Below, piece by piece: positions 54,533 to 64,000 of a stretch of 64,000 bases of DNA. The notes beneath the pieces are model-generated. The model was not told the origin of the DNA. It saw only the letters and a program-made list of their open reading frames with translations, and made no database searches. A program made the translations under genes and the position numbers. Every line of letters starts with the position of its first letter. Position 1 is the first letter of the stretch. This DNA comes from Andrena cerasifolii (Eukaryota > Arthropoda > Insecta > Hymenoptera > Andrenidae). The DNA is taken from positions 1,736,001 to 1,800,000 of the forward strand of contig NC_135121.1 in the NCBI RefSeq assembly GCF_050908995.1. Reading direction: 5' to 3'.

Positions 54533-55034
54533 AGTACGCAACTCTGCATAAAACCGCGTGTTATAGTAGATGGCAATGCGGTGTTTCGGAGCGTGTTCGG
54601 GTGGCACGAGTGGATCAAGTATTTTGTTCAGTGGTGTACATATGTACGTGTTTCAAATGCGGGGTCAGTTTGACAAAACTTTCGCGATCAAAGCGACTGC
54701 TTGAAAAGGTCTGACCGCCTTGAAGGGGCACGTTTGAAAACCAATTTTGACTGGTGCAGGCTCTACATACTTTGCCACTTTAACACTTTGGTGTTCAAAG
54801 AAAAGGAGTTCAAAATGTAACTTACACATGAAAATGTCTCAAACGTGCTATTTTGTAACTAGGCAGATCACGGTAAAATGTTCTATAGCAAATGCATCAA
54901 ATCGTGTAAACATTTGAAAACAGAACTTGGTTGTATCATGTTACGTTTGTTGTGTTTTAACCCATACGGTGCAAGCGTCGTACCTATACAACAGCAGCCC
55001 GCGCACACCGATACGCCACCAGAACGTTGTTAGC
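54533..55034. other. Spacer
   Basis: No feature recognised. Confidence 0.3.
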
Positions 55035-55036
55035 TA

Positions 55037-55596
55037 GGGTTGGTGCATAATTATCAGGCGTTTTTAAAACAATATTTATTATGAAAAAAGAAACATAAAA
55101 ATTCGGACACGTTCAGCTTTATTGTTGTCGGAGAATTCGTGGGGGACCCATCCAGCCACTTTCCATACCTTTCCGAGCTTTTTGAGACGTCGAGCGATGG
55201 TTGAATGGTCCACATTGAAGTCTTCGGCCAGCATTCGAGTTGTCAAGCTTTCGTCCTCTTCCACTGCTGCCAAAAGTGCCCGGTCGTCGAAATTCGATTG
55301 TTGACCTATTCCTGGCTTATCTTCCAAGCTAGTGTGGCCAGATTTGAAACAGGCAAACCATTCCCTGTATCGGCTTTCGCCGAAAAGTTCGTTGAGATCG
55401 CGAAATGACTGCGCTGCTTTCCATCCTTTTTCAAAGTGGTAACGCACAATATGACGAATATGAGTATGATTATCGACACGCATTTTTAAAAACTAAGAAT
55501 AAAATAATATTTTTATTAAAAAAAAGTAAACAAAACAGCAATTTTTATTAACAAATAACCCGCCAATAAAAACGCTTGATAATTATGCACCAACCC
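55037..55596 (-). mobile_element. Internally deleted mariner element (560 bp)
   Basis: Inverted ends GGGTTGGTGCATAATTATCA with one mismatch in about 29 bp; flanks TA (55035-55036) and AA (55597-55598, a decayed TA). Full mariners are about 1.3 kb, so roughly 0.75 kb is missing. It carries the ORF 55079-55483. Confidence 0.95.
55079..55483 (-). CDS. Mariner transposase DNA-binding domain ORF lacking the catalytic domain
   Basis: A 134-codon intact ORF. Residues 9-55 form the first helix-turn-helix region of mariner transposases (W42-F43...F46-K47-S48-G49, then LED-KPG), 77-110 the second (L-T-T-R-M-L-A then V-D-H-S-T-I-A-R-R-L), and WVPHEF at 112-117 is the conserved WVPHEL linker motif. Sequence agreement continues to about residue 127 and then jumps to a short hydrophobic tail near the right terminus; the DD34D catalytic domain is absent. 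Full mariner transposases are about 345 residues. It cannot transpose, but the intact DNA-binding part could bind mariner ends. The first ATG fits the usual mariner start region. Expression is unknown. Confidence 0.88.
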   Translation of the reverse strand: MRVDNHTHIRHIVRYHFEKGWKAAQSFRDLNELFGESRYREWFACFKSGHTSLEDKPGIGQQSNFDDRALLAAVEEDESLTTRMLAEDFNVDHSTIARRLKKLGKVWKVAGWVPHEFSDNNKAERVRIFMFLFS

Positions 55597-55598
55597 AA

Positions 55599-56265
55599 TT
55601 GTAAGTGTGGGGCTTTAATGCCGATGGATACGACATTTCCATAGTTTCGGCAGGATGATAATATTGTTTGTATCCAGATTTTGCAAACTAACTTGGTTGT
55701 AGTAGAAATCAATTTCCACGGAATCATTTTATGTAGTGTGTCAAAGTTAACTGAGAACGGTTTAATATTTCGTAATCGAGTGAAGATATGAAAAAAATTT
55801 TCCTACAAAAGTTTTTTGATACCGAGGTCTGAGGTCCATTACACTAGTGGACAACAAAGTTACCACTTTTTTGATTTGTTCTATTTTTGTTATTTTTTAG
55901 CATACATTCGGAACTGTGGTATATTTAATATGCATATTCTGATGGAGAATTTAAAGTTGTATTAAACCCAGTTAAAATTGAATTTATTTAACTGACAAAC
56001 AAAAGTGTTATATGACATTGAACACATTTTTGGGGCCGACAAAGAAGTTAACCCAGACCACCTTTACTAATTTTTTAGGTTGTCCTAAAAGCAAAAGGTG
56101 CCCCCACAAAATATTAGATTTTTTTTATTCATGTTCAACAGTGGTAACTTTTTGTTGGCTTTAAAAGTGTATTGTCTTGTTTAATGATATGTAGGGTTTT
56201 TGTTTGTTAGTTAACTAAATTTAACTGTAGCTGAGTTTTATACAGCATTTAATTCTCTTTCAGAA
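55599..56265. repeat. Spacer with an inverted pair at 55846-56165
   Basis: GGACAACAAAGTTACCAC (about 55853) pairs loosely with GTGGTAACTTTTTGTTGG (56142). Possible decayed MITE; edges and target duplication not resolved. Confidence 0.4.
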
Positions 56266-56267
56266 TA

Positions 56268-57384
56268 CAGGGCCACCGTTTCATCCTGCAACCCGCGCTC
56301 GCGCGAGCAGGTAAAATGGCAACAGCGCCTCACGGACGCATTTCACTACCAACCATGCACCGTCCCGGCGTTCGGAGAGCTGCCAGCGACCGCTGGACAG
56401 CAGTGATGCCCGAGCTTCGAGAATTTTGGAATGGTCTGTTTCAAATTAACGTCCCAAAGAGCTATTCAGAATTTCCCGGCCCGGGTTAAAAAATTTGGGG
56501 CCTTTTTCGTATAACTTTTGAATCATAAAAGATATTTAAATGCAATTTCCGCCGAAATATGAGAAAAAATTATTCCCTCGTAATGATGGATAATATAACA
56601 CATTTTACATTTACTTAATTTTTTCTATCAACTTTTTAACCATAATTGTTGTAAAAAGCTTTTGTAAACTGTTTATTTGATACTGTATTTAATGATGTTT
56701 TTAAAATTCGTGGTGTTGATAAGCAATAGGCTAGTTGTTTCTGTATCACATTACTTTCAGAAATTGAGAAATTAAATTTTTATTCAATTATGTGTTAGTT
56801 CTGCAGATCTCAGAATCTATTGTTCTGGTTTTCTTTTTTATGATTTTATCCTCAGTGCAGTGCATACCTAGATCAGACTAAGGGGTAGCTAATGGGACGT
56901 GTCTTTGATTGTAGCGGTGTTTGAATTTTTTTTCTGGAATTTTTGTGTCTGAATGTTTTAGCTACTTAACGCCACGCCTATACCGGCTTCCGTTAATGTC
57001 ATTTTTTGGAACGATGCGCCATTATTGTGGCTTTTACACGCAGCTGCCGTAGCTAACATTTTTGAAATTGAGACGGGTACAATATAAGTCGACATTATTT
57101 TCAACCTCATTACAGTAATCTGGAGTGCGAGTGGTAAACCGGTCATAAAAACGGTGCGCGCGGCTCGATTACCTGGGTCGGGAAATTCCTAATAGCTCTT
57201 TGCGACGTTAATTTAAAAGAGACCATCCTACAATTTTCGGAACTCGGGCATCACTGCTGTCGAGCGGTCGCTGGCAGCTCTCCGCTGGGCCGGTGCATGG
57301 TTGTAGTAAAATGCGTCCGTGCGGCGCTGTTGCCATTTTACAAGTTCGCGCGAGCGCGGGTTGCAGGATATATCGCTGACCTTG
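56268..57384. mobile_element. Foldback element 'CAGGGCCACCG', copy 2 (1117 bp)
   Basis: Family of 47411-48523. Ends CAGGGCCACCGTTTC and, reversed, CAAGGTCAGCGATATA; TA on both sides (56266-56267, 57385-57386). Arms hold GCGCTCGCGCGAG and GCCAGCGACCGCTGGACAGC. Confidence 0.88.
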
Positions 57385-57386
57385 TA

Positions 57387-58830
57387 CAGTAACAGCATTT
57401 TGGTACACTTCATATAACTTATAGTACCCCAAAGGATACATCCTCAATTTTTTTTCAAATAACTAAAAAAGGTCATCGGAAGATAAATAAAATAATCATT
57501 ACTAGAATCAATAGCTTACCTTTAGTATCGATGGTAAACCGAAACAAGCAAAACTTTAATTACAATACACTTTTGTACTATACGTACTATTTTAGTAAGT
57601 ACACAGCAACGAAAGCAGCACGCCCGCTTCTGCTCTTGATGCATTGTTGACTGCAGAGTGACACGCATACAAGATATCCAAAAGTTCTTTACCGTTTTGG
57701 GATCCGAAGCTTCGTTGTCGAGATATTAACAGTTGAATATTAGCGGTCCAAGTTCCGGGGTGCGTAGTTTAAAGCCGAGTCAGTGGGGCGCGCGGTAGCG
57801 TGCGCTGGCACGCACGCGCAGAAGGTACGCGTATATACAGACCTACACACACAGTAGAGCCGACCGCGCTAACTCATTTTCACAGTGAGAACCTGGCGGT
57901 GGATTCTACTGTTTGTAGTCCACTGAAATTAGGATCTGTCTGCGAAATAATTTCCAGCAAGTTAAATTTTTGTATCGGCCTTTATTTCGTCGTGTTAAAC
58001 AATTGTCAAAAGTTCCCAGCGATGTGAACCCTGCGAAACATTTTAGGGGGTCAAAGGTAAAAAAAAAACAGTTTCGCGCGAATGTCTCGTTTTCTATCAG
58101 CTCTACAACAAAAATAGTTATTACGGAATTTGTAGCTTAAGAAATTCTCTACAAATGATGTTTCATGGATTGTTTTCGTAGGAGTAATCATTTTCATGTA
58201 TGACGGCTTATAAAGTTTCAACCTCTATACTTCTGATAGGGGAAGATCGCTAATTTAGAAATTCAAAAAAACTTTGTGGTGTATTCGTTATTTTCTTTCC
58301 GTCACACAAGGGGGGGGGGGGGCATTTCCAATCTTTTTCTAGCTTTTACAATCTTATTTTTTAATATTCCATTTTTTTCGAGGGAACTCTGAGCTCCAGG
58401 GCCCTGATTGCTTGTTGCAGCATTCTTTCGCTTCCAGATTAAGGCAGCACTAATACATACATGTTCGCCTGAAATATTCGTTATATGATCGTCACCACGC
58501 CCCACCAACTGAGGGTATCTCCTTCGGCATTTAACGGTTGGCATTTAAAAATCACAGTGTTACGTCCGAAACCAAGATGGTGATTGATTCCGGAACGTAC
58601 AGAGGGATTTTGCCCTGTCGTCTCCAGCGTAACCGTAATCGCTCGGGCCGGTCACGCTTTTTGGAGTACTGTGCGGGGCAGGTGGATTGGCATTAAAGAT
58701 CCTGGAGGAAAAGAAGAGATGATGTGTGTTTTTCGTCTTGGGACTGTCAGCCAGTCTCATCAGTAGGGCTATAGCTGACGGCCCCTGCCCTAGACACGGG
58801 GACTAAGAGGAAATAAACTTGGAATTTGTA
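57387..58830. other. Spacer with a G-run
   Basis: GC-richer at 57.7-57.9 and 58.5-58.8 kb. ORFs of up to 80 codons on both strands show no recognised domain. A run of about 13 G ends near 58322. No gene or bounded repeat was called. Confidence 0.3.
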
Positions 58831-59110
58831 CTATTGCGAGATGAGAAGAAGCAAGACTACCCACTAGCTGAAATGTCACAGGGGCAAGGGGAATCGCCCG
58901 CTCGCTCCACCTTATCCCCTCCAAGAAGTCCTACTTTTCGGTTCTTAGCGGCTGTCCATATCCGCGGATTGTTGCGATTGGTTTCGTTTGCGTTCTTCGT
59001 CACGGGGCGAACTGTGTTGGAGGGGATACGTTGACGCGAGCGGGCGATTCCCCTTGCCCCTGTGACATTTCAGCTTGTGGGTAGTCTTGCTTCTTCTCAT
59101 CTCGCAATAG
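58831..59110. mobile_element. TA-flanked foldback MITE 'CTATTGCGAGATGAGAAGAA' (280 bp)
   Basis: Arms of about 90 bp, nearly perfect (CTATTGCGAGATGAGAAGAA, CAGGGGCAAGGGGAATCGCC); TA on both sides (58829-58830, 59111-59112). Confidence 0.93.
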
Positions 59111-59112
59111 TA

Positions 59113-59492
59113 TATATACGAACGAGAGTAGACGATAGGACTTGCGAGAAGAGTAGACCTCTAGCGGCGCCGGCGGAAACTAACCGGCGTGACCCAAGTG
59201 GTGGGGCCGGGACGTCACAACAGCCTTAATGACAAATTAAATGTTTAAATTTTTGTTTTATTATTTTGAAAATATTTTTAACATATTAATGAGCCTTTTC
59301 TGCTGAAAATACGGCTAAATACGATGTGATTTGGATCATATTGAGTTATTTTCATACTCGACTGCCGTTCATTCTTTCCCTTTCGCTCCAACTTTTTCGT
59401 ACTCGCTGTCCATTTCTTCGGCTGCCGACTGCCACTGTCAGCGAAAGATAAACGCGAGCCCAAGGCTCGACGGTATCGTTTGAATAAACAAG
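59113..59492. other. Spacer
   Basis: GC-rich for 100 bp, then AT-rich. No feature recognised. Confidence 0.3.
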
Positions 59493-61045
59493 CTAGCTCG
59501 AGCTGGAATTCATGTCCCTTACACGATATATGAGGCAGTGAGAGCTGTGGGGGAAAAATAAAACACGCACACTTATCAGTTTGTCTAAGAAATATAGTAA
59601 TAAGAATATATTATAGCAAGGAACAAAATACACGTGCGAATCATTCACGTATGTTGACCATGAGGCCGGAACAGGAAGAGTTATATATAAAACACTAGAT
59701 GGCATTCTACACAAGGAGAAAACATCTGGACCCGGATGTCGCCATCTACTGATCAAATAAGAAAACATAATAATGATGAAAAAACAACTCCACAAGAGCA
59801 ACAACGGACTAATCCACATTGAAATTTTTTTCTCCTATTTATGATTAGTAGAGCCTATTGGAATACATTATTACTACTAATTCAATTTCGAAAAAAATGT
59901 GGGTTAGTCCGTTGTTGCCCTCACTGCCTCATATATTCGTGCCAGTCCCGTGTGGTGAACATGCAGCGAATATTTACTGTAATTGCTTGCTCTAGTTTCC
60001 AGGATGATGAGAATACGGTAGTGTCGTTAGCATGCAGCACTAAATTGGTGTTAGGGTACACAGGAATATTATCATTATAAATATTTAGAAGGATTGGATC
60101 CAAATGGAGCCCTGCAGTATACCAGCAATGAGGTTGTTGGGAGGGGCGATAGGGTCGACCACGGAAACCGCCAAAGTAGTCTTGTTTTTGGATGAGTTCT
60201 GTAGTAGGGGTCTTTTATTTATGCTGTTTACGATTTGGGCCTTTATTCCACACTGAGTGGAACGCCTTTTGCAGTTTAAGAAATGTAACTAGGGTAGTTC
60301 TGTTTTTGTTTAATTCCAGCAAAATGTGTTCAGTAATCCTCAGAAGTTGGTGGGAAGTGGAATGTCTGATTTTGAATCCAAATTGTTCTTTGATTAATAT
60401 TTTGTTTTTATCAAGATGCTTCAGAAGCTGGTGTTGGATGATTTGTAGGATTGTCTGTAGAATAATGAAGTTTGGTAATAAGATTTTTAAGTAAGGATTT
60501 AAGGTGTTAAACGGTAGTTCCATTCATCAAAGGAGCTTTTCCATTCTGAAATTTATTAATGATGATTTTTATAAAGATGGGAGTAATGAAGGAAGTATCA
60601 TACCAAGAGTTTGTCAGACTAATGAAGCTGGTTAGTTTTGAGACTTCCCAGTCCTCGGGGGAATATATAGAAGAAAACATCTGGATGAATTTTGATGAAG
60701 ATTTTTGTCAATATGTAGTTCTGTTTATTCCAAGTCGCTGAATGCGGTTACATCATTTTCAGCAAGAGGATAAATGGTTTGGGGTTTGGTTTTAATAGAT
60801 TTATAAATTTTCTATAATGAATTGTCTTGGGGGGTTAGGCTTTTGACTTTGTTGTTATGCCAAATTTGTTCCTTCAGTTGCGTAATTTTTTCTTTAATAA
60901 GGTGTGTTAATATGTTGTGAAATGTTTATGTAGGTTCGTTTTCTGAAATTTCCTTTTACAATGGTGTCTCGATTTGATTAGATTTAAAAGTTCTGTGCCT
61001 GGGGTAACTTTAGAAATATATGAAAGATGTCTACGCAACTTGCAC
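59493..61045 (-). pseudogene. Decayed jockey-type LINE reverse transcriptase with inverted 3' duplication
   Basis: On the minus strand, 61045 to 60740 gives the pre-RT region (a L-W-x-x-x-K-P-like block), 60600-60525 an N-G-K-A-P block (from the usual NGKAPGPDG), and the ORF 60523-60215 the fingers and palm (LLKHLDKNKI, EQFGF, RHSTSHQLLRITEH, FHSVW where F-D-S-V-W is expected). About 60150 has a L-Q-G-S block (normally P-Q-G-S), and 60103-59921 reads IYNDNIP then HAND where the catalytic YADD should be. Several frameshifts and the lost catalytic aspartates show it is dead. At 59515-59940 the LINE tail is repeated in inverted orientation (CGATATATGAGGCAGTGAG and its complement; AACAACGGACTAATCCACAT). 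No endonuclease domain was seen. Confidence 0.85.
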
Positions 61046-61420
61046 ACCTCGAATAATATCTAAACTATGCGCGGTATGATTTTTTTTTACAAGAGTTGCA
61101 TAGTTTGCAGGCGCACATTGTATAGTGCGTGTATTTTTTTACAGGTGGGGGGCGTTTCGGAGATTTTATTAATTGTTATTTTTGACGCCAAAATATCGAA
61201 GAATGTTGAATTCTAAGTTAAAAAGTGTGGACCTTTATTAGCCCTAAACGTAATAGTGTACGAATGAAATTAAATCAATTTTTAGGTGTATGAAGGTGAT
61301 TGTCCAGTGGTTTGGACAAATTTTGGTCCTATCGCGGGCCAGTCATATTTTTCTAATTCAAAAATAAATGGCCTCCGAGGCGACATTTACCAAATAAGAA
61401 TTTGTTTATAATTTTCAATG
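61046..61420. other. Spacer
   Basis: No feature recognised. Confidence 0.3.
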
Positions 61421-61965
61421 TTACAAAAATGATTTTTCAATTAAAAAAAATTCAAATAGGCTAAACCTTCTTTCTTGGTTAAAATAAAAAAAGATTGAAC
61501 TCAATACGATAAATAGTTTCTGAGATAAAATTTCAAAAATACAGTCTGGTTTCACGAAAATAGGCAAAAATTGCAAATTTTGACTGCCTGTACGTTTTAA
61601 ATAAATTCTGAACTCGCAAAATGATGACTCTGCCCCCGCCCCCCTCCCCAATTTCATGTGGGCTACGTAATATTTCAATTTTGTCAGTCTCTAACACCTA
61701 GTGCAAAAAATGATCTATTAGGTGTACAATGACCCTTCCACCGGTTTAAAAAAAAAAAAATGATGTTCGTGGTGTTGATTGCGTCCGATGATTATCGCTG
61801 GTTTACGTTCCCTCTCACTCATTCTTAATTTTCTCTTTCTCTCGTCGTCGGCGACATGAAAAGTAATTACTCGGCAAGCGATCGCGAGCCGTAGGAAGTG
61901 TTGGGATACCGATGAGTTTTTATCGTGAGGTGGAAAGTGATAATATATCGAGAAAATACTCTATA
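61421..61965. repeat. Dispersed repeats R4 and R5
   Basis: 61421-61740 follows 28420-28640 (GAAAATAGGCAAAAATT, GCAAARTGATGACT, TAATATTTCA, GTGCAAAAARTGATC). 61790-61965 is the inverse of 33890-34020 (CGATATATTATCNCTTTCCACCTCACGAT). Neither shows a protein domain. Confidence 0.6.
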
Positions 61966-62185
61966 CAGTCGTTCTCGGTTAAATTGATAATTTTACCCCG
62001 TTAGGTTGATACAAAATCATCACCACTGCCAGTTTTTGCTTACTTAGGACGTGGGAATCTTCGCAACCGAACGCTCGGTGCTCGAGAATAGGTGACCGGG
62101 AAGACAATTACAGTCTTCCTCGGATTATTGAAATGCTTTTGTCCCCGGATTATCGGAAAAGACCTACCCACCCCACAGTTTTGCT

Positions 62186-63230
62186 CAGTGATGCCAGAAC
62201 GGTGGGTTTTGTCCCACGGCCGCTACCACCACTCCACGACCAAGCGTACCCTCTCCTAGCGTCCGTACCGCACCACACAAGCATACCCGTCCCTCCATCC
62301 GTGTGCCGTACGCGCTGCCTGGCCACCGCTCTCCGGCGAGAATTCGTTTTCCCGACATCGAAGCGCTTGGCGCGCAAGCGAAAAATCAAGACTTCAAATC
62401 CCGGTGCGGATATTACTTTTTTTTTTAATTATTCACTAATTTCTCTTTCTATATTCTCAGCAGACTAAAGGCTTAAAAACTATTAATTTACTAAGCATTT
62501 TCGAAGCTTGATTTGCTGCTAAAGTGCGATCCTCTTTTGGCTTGTAACTGCTCATTGTGACGTGAATTTTAAGGAGTCCATCCTAGAACGGCGCTTATTT
62601 TGTAAGTAGCATTTCAAGGAATTATTTCTGTTTATGTATACAAAAGGCAGAAGACCAACATCGTACATTAGCCTGCTGCGAAAATTCTTTGTAAATTAAC
62701 AGTTTTCAAGTTTTTATTCTACTGAGAATATAGAAAGAGAAGTTAGAAAATAAATTGCATTGAGGTTCAAACCTCGATGAAATGAATTCTCGGCGGAGAG
62801 CGCCGGTCAGGCAGCGCGTACGGCACACTGACAGAAGGTAGGGTACTTACGCTTGGAGTGGTGCGATACAAGCCAAAAGAGGATCGCACTTTAGCAGCAA
62901 ATCAAGCTTCGAAAATGCTTAGTAAATTAATAGTTTTTAAGCCTTTAGTCTGCTGAGAATATAGAAAGAGAAATTAGTGAATAATTAAAAAAAAAAAAAC
63001 TAATATCCGCACCGGGATTTGAAGTCTTGATTTTTCGCTTGCGCGCCAAGCGCTTCGATGTCGGGAAAACGAATTCTCGCCGGAGAGCGGTGGCCAGGCA
63101 GCGCGTACGGCACACGGATGGAGGGACGGGTATGCTTGTGTGGTGCGGTACGGACGCTAGGAGGGGGTACGCTTGGTCGTGGAGTGGTGGTAGCGGCCGT
63201 GGGACAAAACCCACCGTTCTGGCATCACTG
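62186..63230. mobile_element. Palindromic hAT element 'CAGTGATGCCAGAACGGTGG' (1045 bp)
   Basis: Perfect 8-bp duplication GTTTTGCT (62178-62185, 63231-63238). Arms of about 365 bp are near-identical inverted copies. Between them, 62690-62860 is a third, diverged copy of the right arm's inner part (CGGCGGAGAGCGCCGGTCAG), so the right arm is tandemly repeated. ORFs of 111 and 134 codons in the two arms are the same non-coding sequence. Same termini as 40411-41001. Confidence 0.96.
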
Positions 63231-63435
63231 GTTTTGCTTCCTCGCTGCGAGCGTGGGCCTGTGGTTCTGGGTAGGCATCCCGTTAACTGCCGAGAGCAAT
63301 AAAACCATTGGGCCAGGTAAACTACCCAATACAGAAAAAAAATGTTCATATTTTCGATAAATGTTCATGACAGTATTATTACCAATGTATTTTTTTTAAG
63401 GTTTCTCGCTGAAAATGAGTTCAAACGTGAAGCAA

Positions 63436-63655
63436 GGCCCGGTGCAGACGATCGGTTTGCGGCAGTTTACCGCTGCGTTCATTCGCGGTGAAGCAATACC
63501 TGCGTTCGTCAAAACGAACGCAAACATACCGCTTAGTAGCAGCATAACTTTGCGGCCCATTTGAACTGCTTCATATAAATTTATGTTCTGCCACAACGCG
63601 CGCGGCAGGTTGCCGCGGCCGCAAACTGCCGCAAATCGCTCGTCTGCACCGGGCC
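63436..63655. mobile_element. MITE 'GGCCCGGTGCAGACGA' with CAA duplication (220 bp)
   Basis: Ends GGCCCGGTGCAGACGATCGG and, reversed, GGCCCGGTGCAGACGAGCGA continue through TTTGCGGCAGTTT; CAA on both sides (63433-63435, 63656-63658). 3-bp duplication, PIF/Harbinger-like. Internally repetitive for GCGGCAG/GAACGCA words. Confidence 0.88.
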
Positions 63656-63658
63656 CAA

Positions 63659-64000
63659 TTCGGTCCATTTTTAGTGAACCATCACTACGTTTACTAAATG
63701 TTGTGATTCAAACATTGAAACGTGACTTCTTGCCGTTACACACTATGTAATGCTGCAGAAGAGAATGTAAATGGAGAATATCAACGATTTCATCAAATTG
63801 TAAAGTGTCTGCTGAAGATTGCTTAAATGCAGCATTTAGGAAAAATTGCCTGGACGTTTAGTACGTATTTGGTATAACCAGGATTGGCAAATTACTTCTA
63901 TTATTGCAGGAGAAATGTTGTGAGTTAATCACCGGAAACGTGTTTTTCCCTTAAGTCCGGGGAACTGAAATTCTAATCGTGTTTTCATAATAAAAAATAG
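63659..64000. other. Spacer to the window edge
   Basis: A short open frame ending in a stop at about 63828 (following ENVNGEYQRFHQ) and an acceptor-like CTATTATTGCAG at 63898-63909 were noted, but neither could be tied to a gene. Confidence 0.25.

Noticed and set aside
62385..62415. tRNA-like word TTCAAATCCCGGTGCGGAT
   Set aside because: It resembles a B-box/T-loop but there is no matching acceptor stem or A-box at the right distance, and it lies in a transposon arm.
62133..63349. Two similar ORFs (111 and 134 codons) on opposite strands
   Set aside because: They are the two inverted arms of one palindromic hAT element, not a duplicated gene pair.

Overview
The window looks like non-coding, transposon-crowded nuclear DNA of an insect, most likely a hymenopteran and plausibly an ant. 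The reasons are high AT content, no long uninterrupted genes, GT-AG introns, and several miniature transposon classes (hAT, PIF/Harbinger, piggyBac, Tc1/mariner/pogo, Helitron-like) alongside decayed copia, jockey-type LINE and P/THAP fragments. No bacterial operons, CRISPR arrays, rRNA or convincing tRNA were seen. The host assignment is inference; no species can be named from the sequence alone.

Host genes are sparse. At the left edge a minus-strand first coding exon (167-269) matches the N-terminus of MINDY3/FAM188A lysine-48 deubiquitinases; the rest of that gene lies left of the window. On the plus strand three short, phase-compatible exon-like ORFs (29959-30071, 30434-30517, 39660-39837) have splice signals and may belong to one unrecognised gene that spans about 10 kb of transposon-filled intron.

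Everything else is repeats. 0.6-4.4 kb: scattered miniature elements and a THAP zinc-finger remnant. 4.4-7.9 kb: a many-layered nest of elements inside a hAT-like shell with an 8-bp target duplication. 9.5-9.9 kb: the C-terminal remnant of a THAP/P-type transposase. 10.4-12.3 kb: inverted and tandem copies of one repeat carrying two hAT insertions. 12.7-13.9 kb: a broken copia polymerase. 14-19 kb: AT-rich DNA with two CAG/CTG-rich palindromes, possibly long UTR or intron. 19-26 kb: piggyBac, hAT, Harbinger and mariner-like elements, several nested. 26-37 kb: Helitron-like, pogo-like and foldback mariner-like elements around the putative exons. 38-44 kb: hAT elements, including a triple nest at 40.3-41.15 kb. 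45-49.6 kb: a 4.5-kb inverted-repeat structure with three insertions. 50-57.4 kb: more foldbacks, two hAT elements stacked on one 8-bp target, and an internally deleted mariner that keeps an intact DNA-binding-domain ORF. 58.8-64 kb: foldbacks, a jockey-like LINE fragment and a 1-kb hAT palindrome.

The main result is structural. More than 35 elements could be bounded by terminal inverted repeats plus target-site duplications read directly from the sequence, and several nests are proven by an empty-site paralogue in the same window. All comparisons were made by eye, so copy identities and outer edges without a target duplication are approximate.
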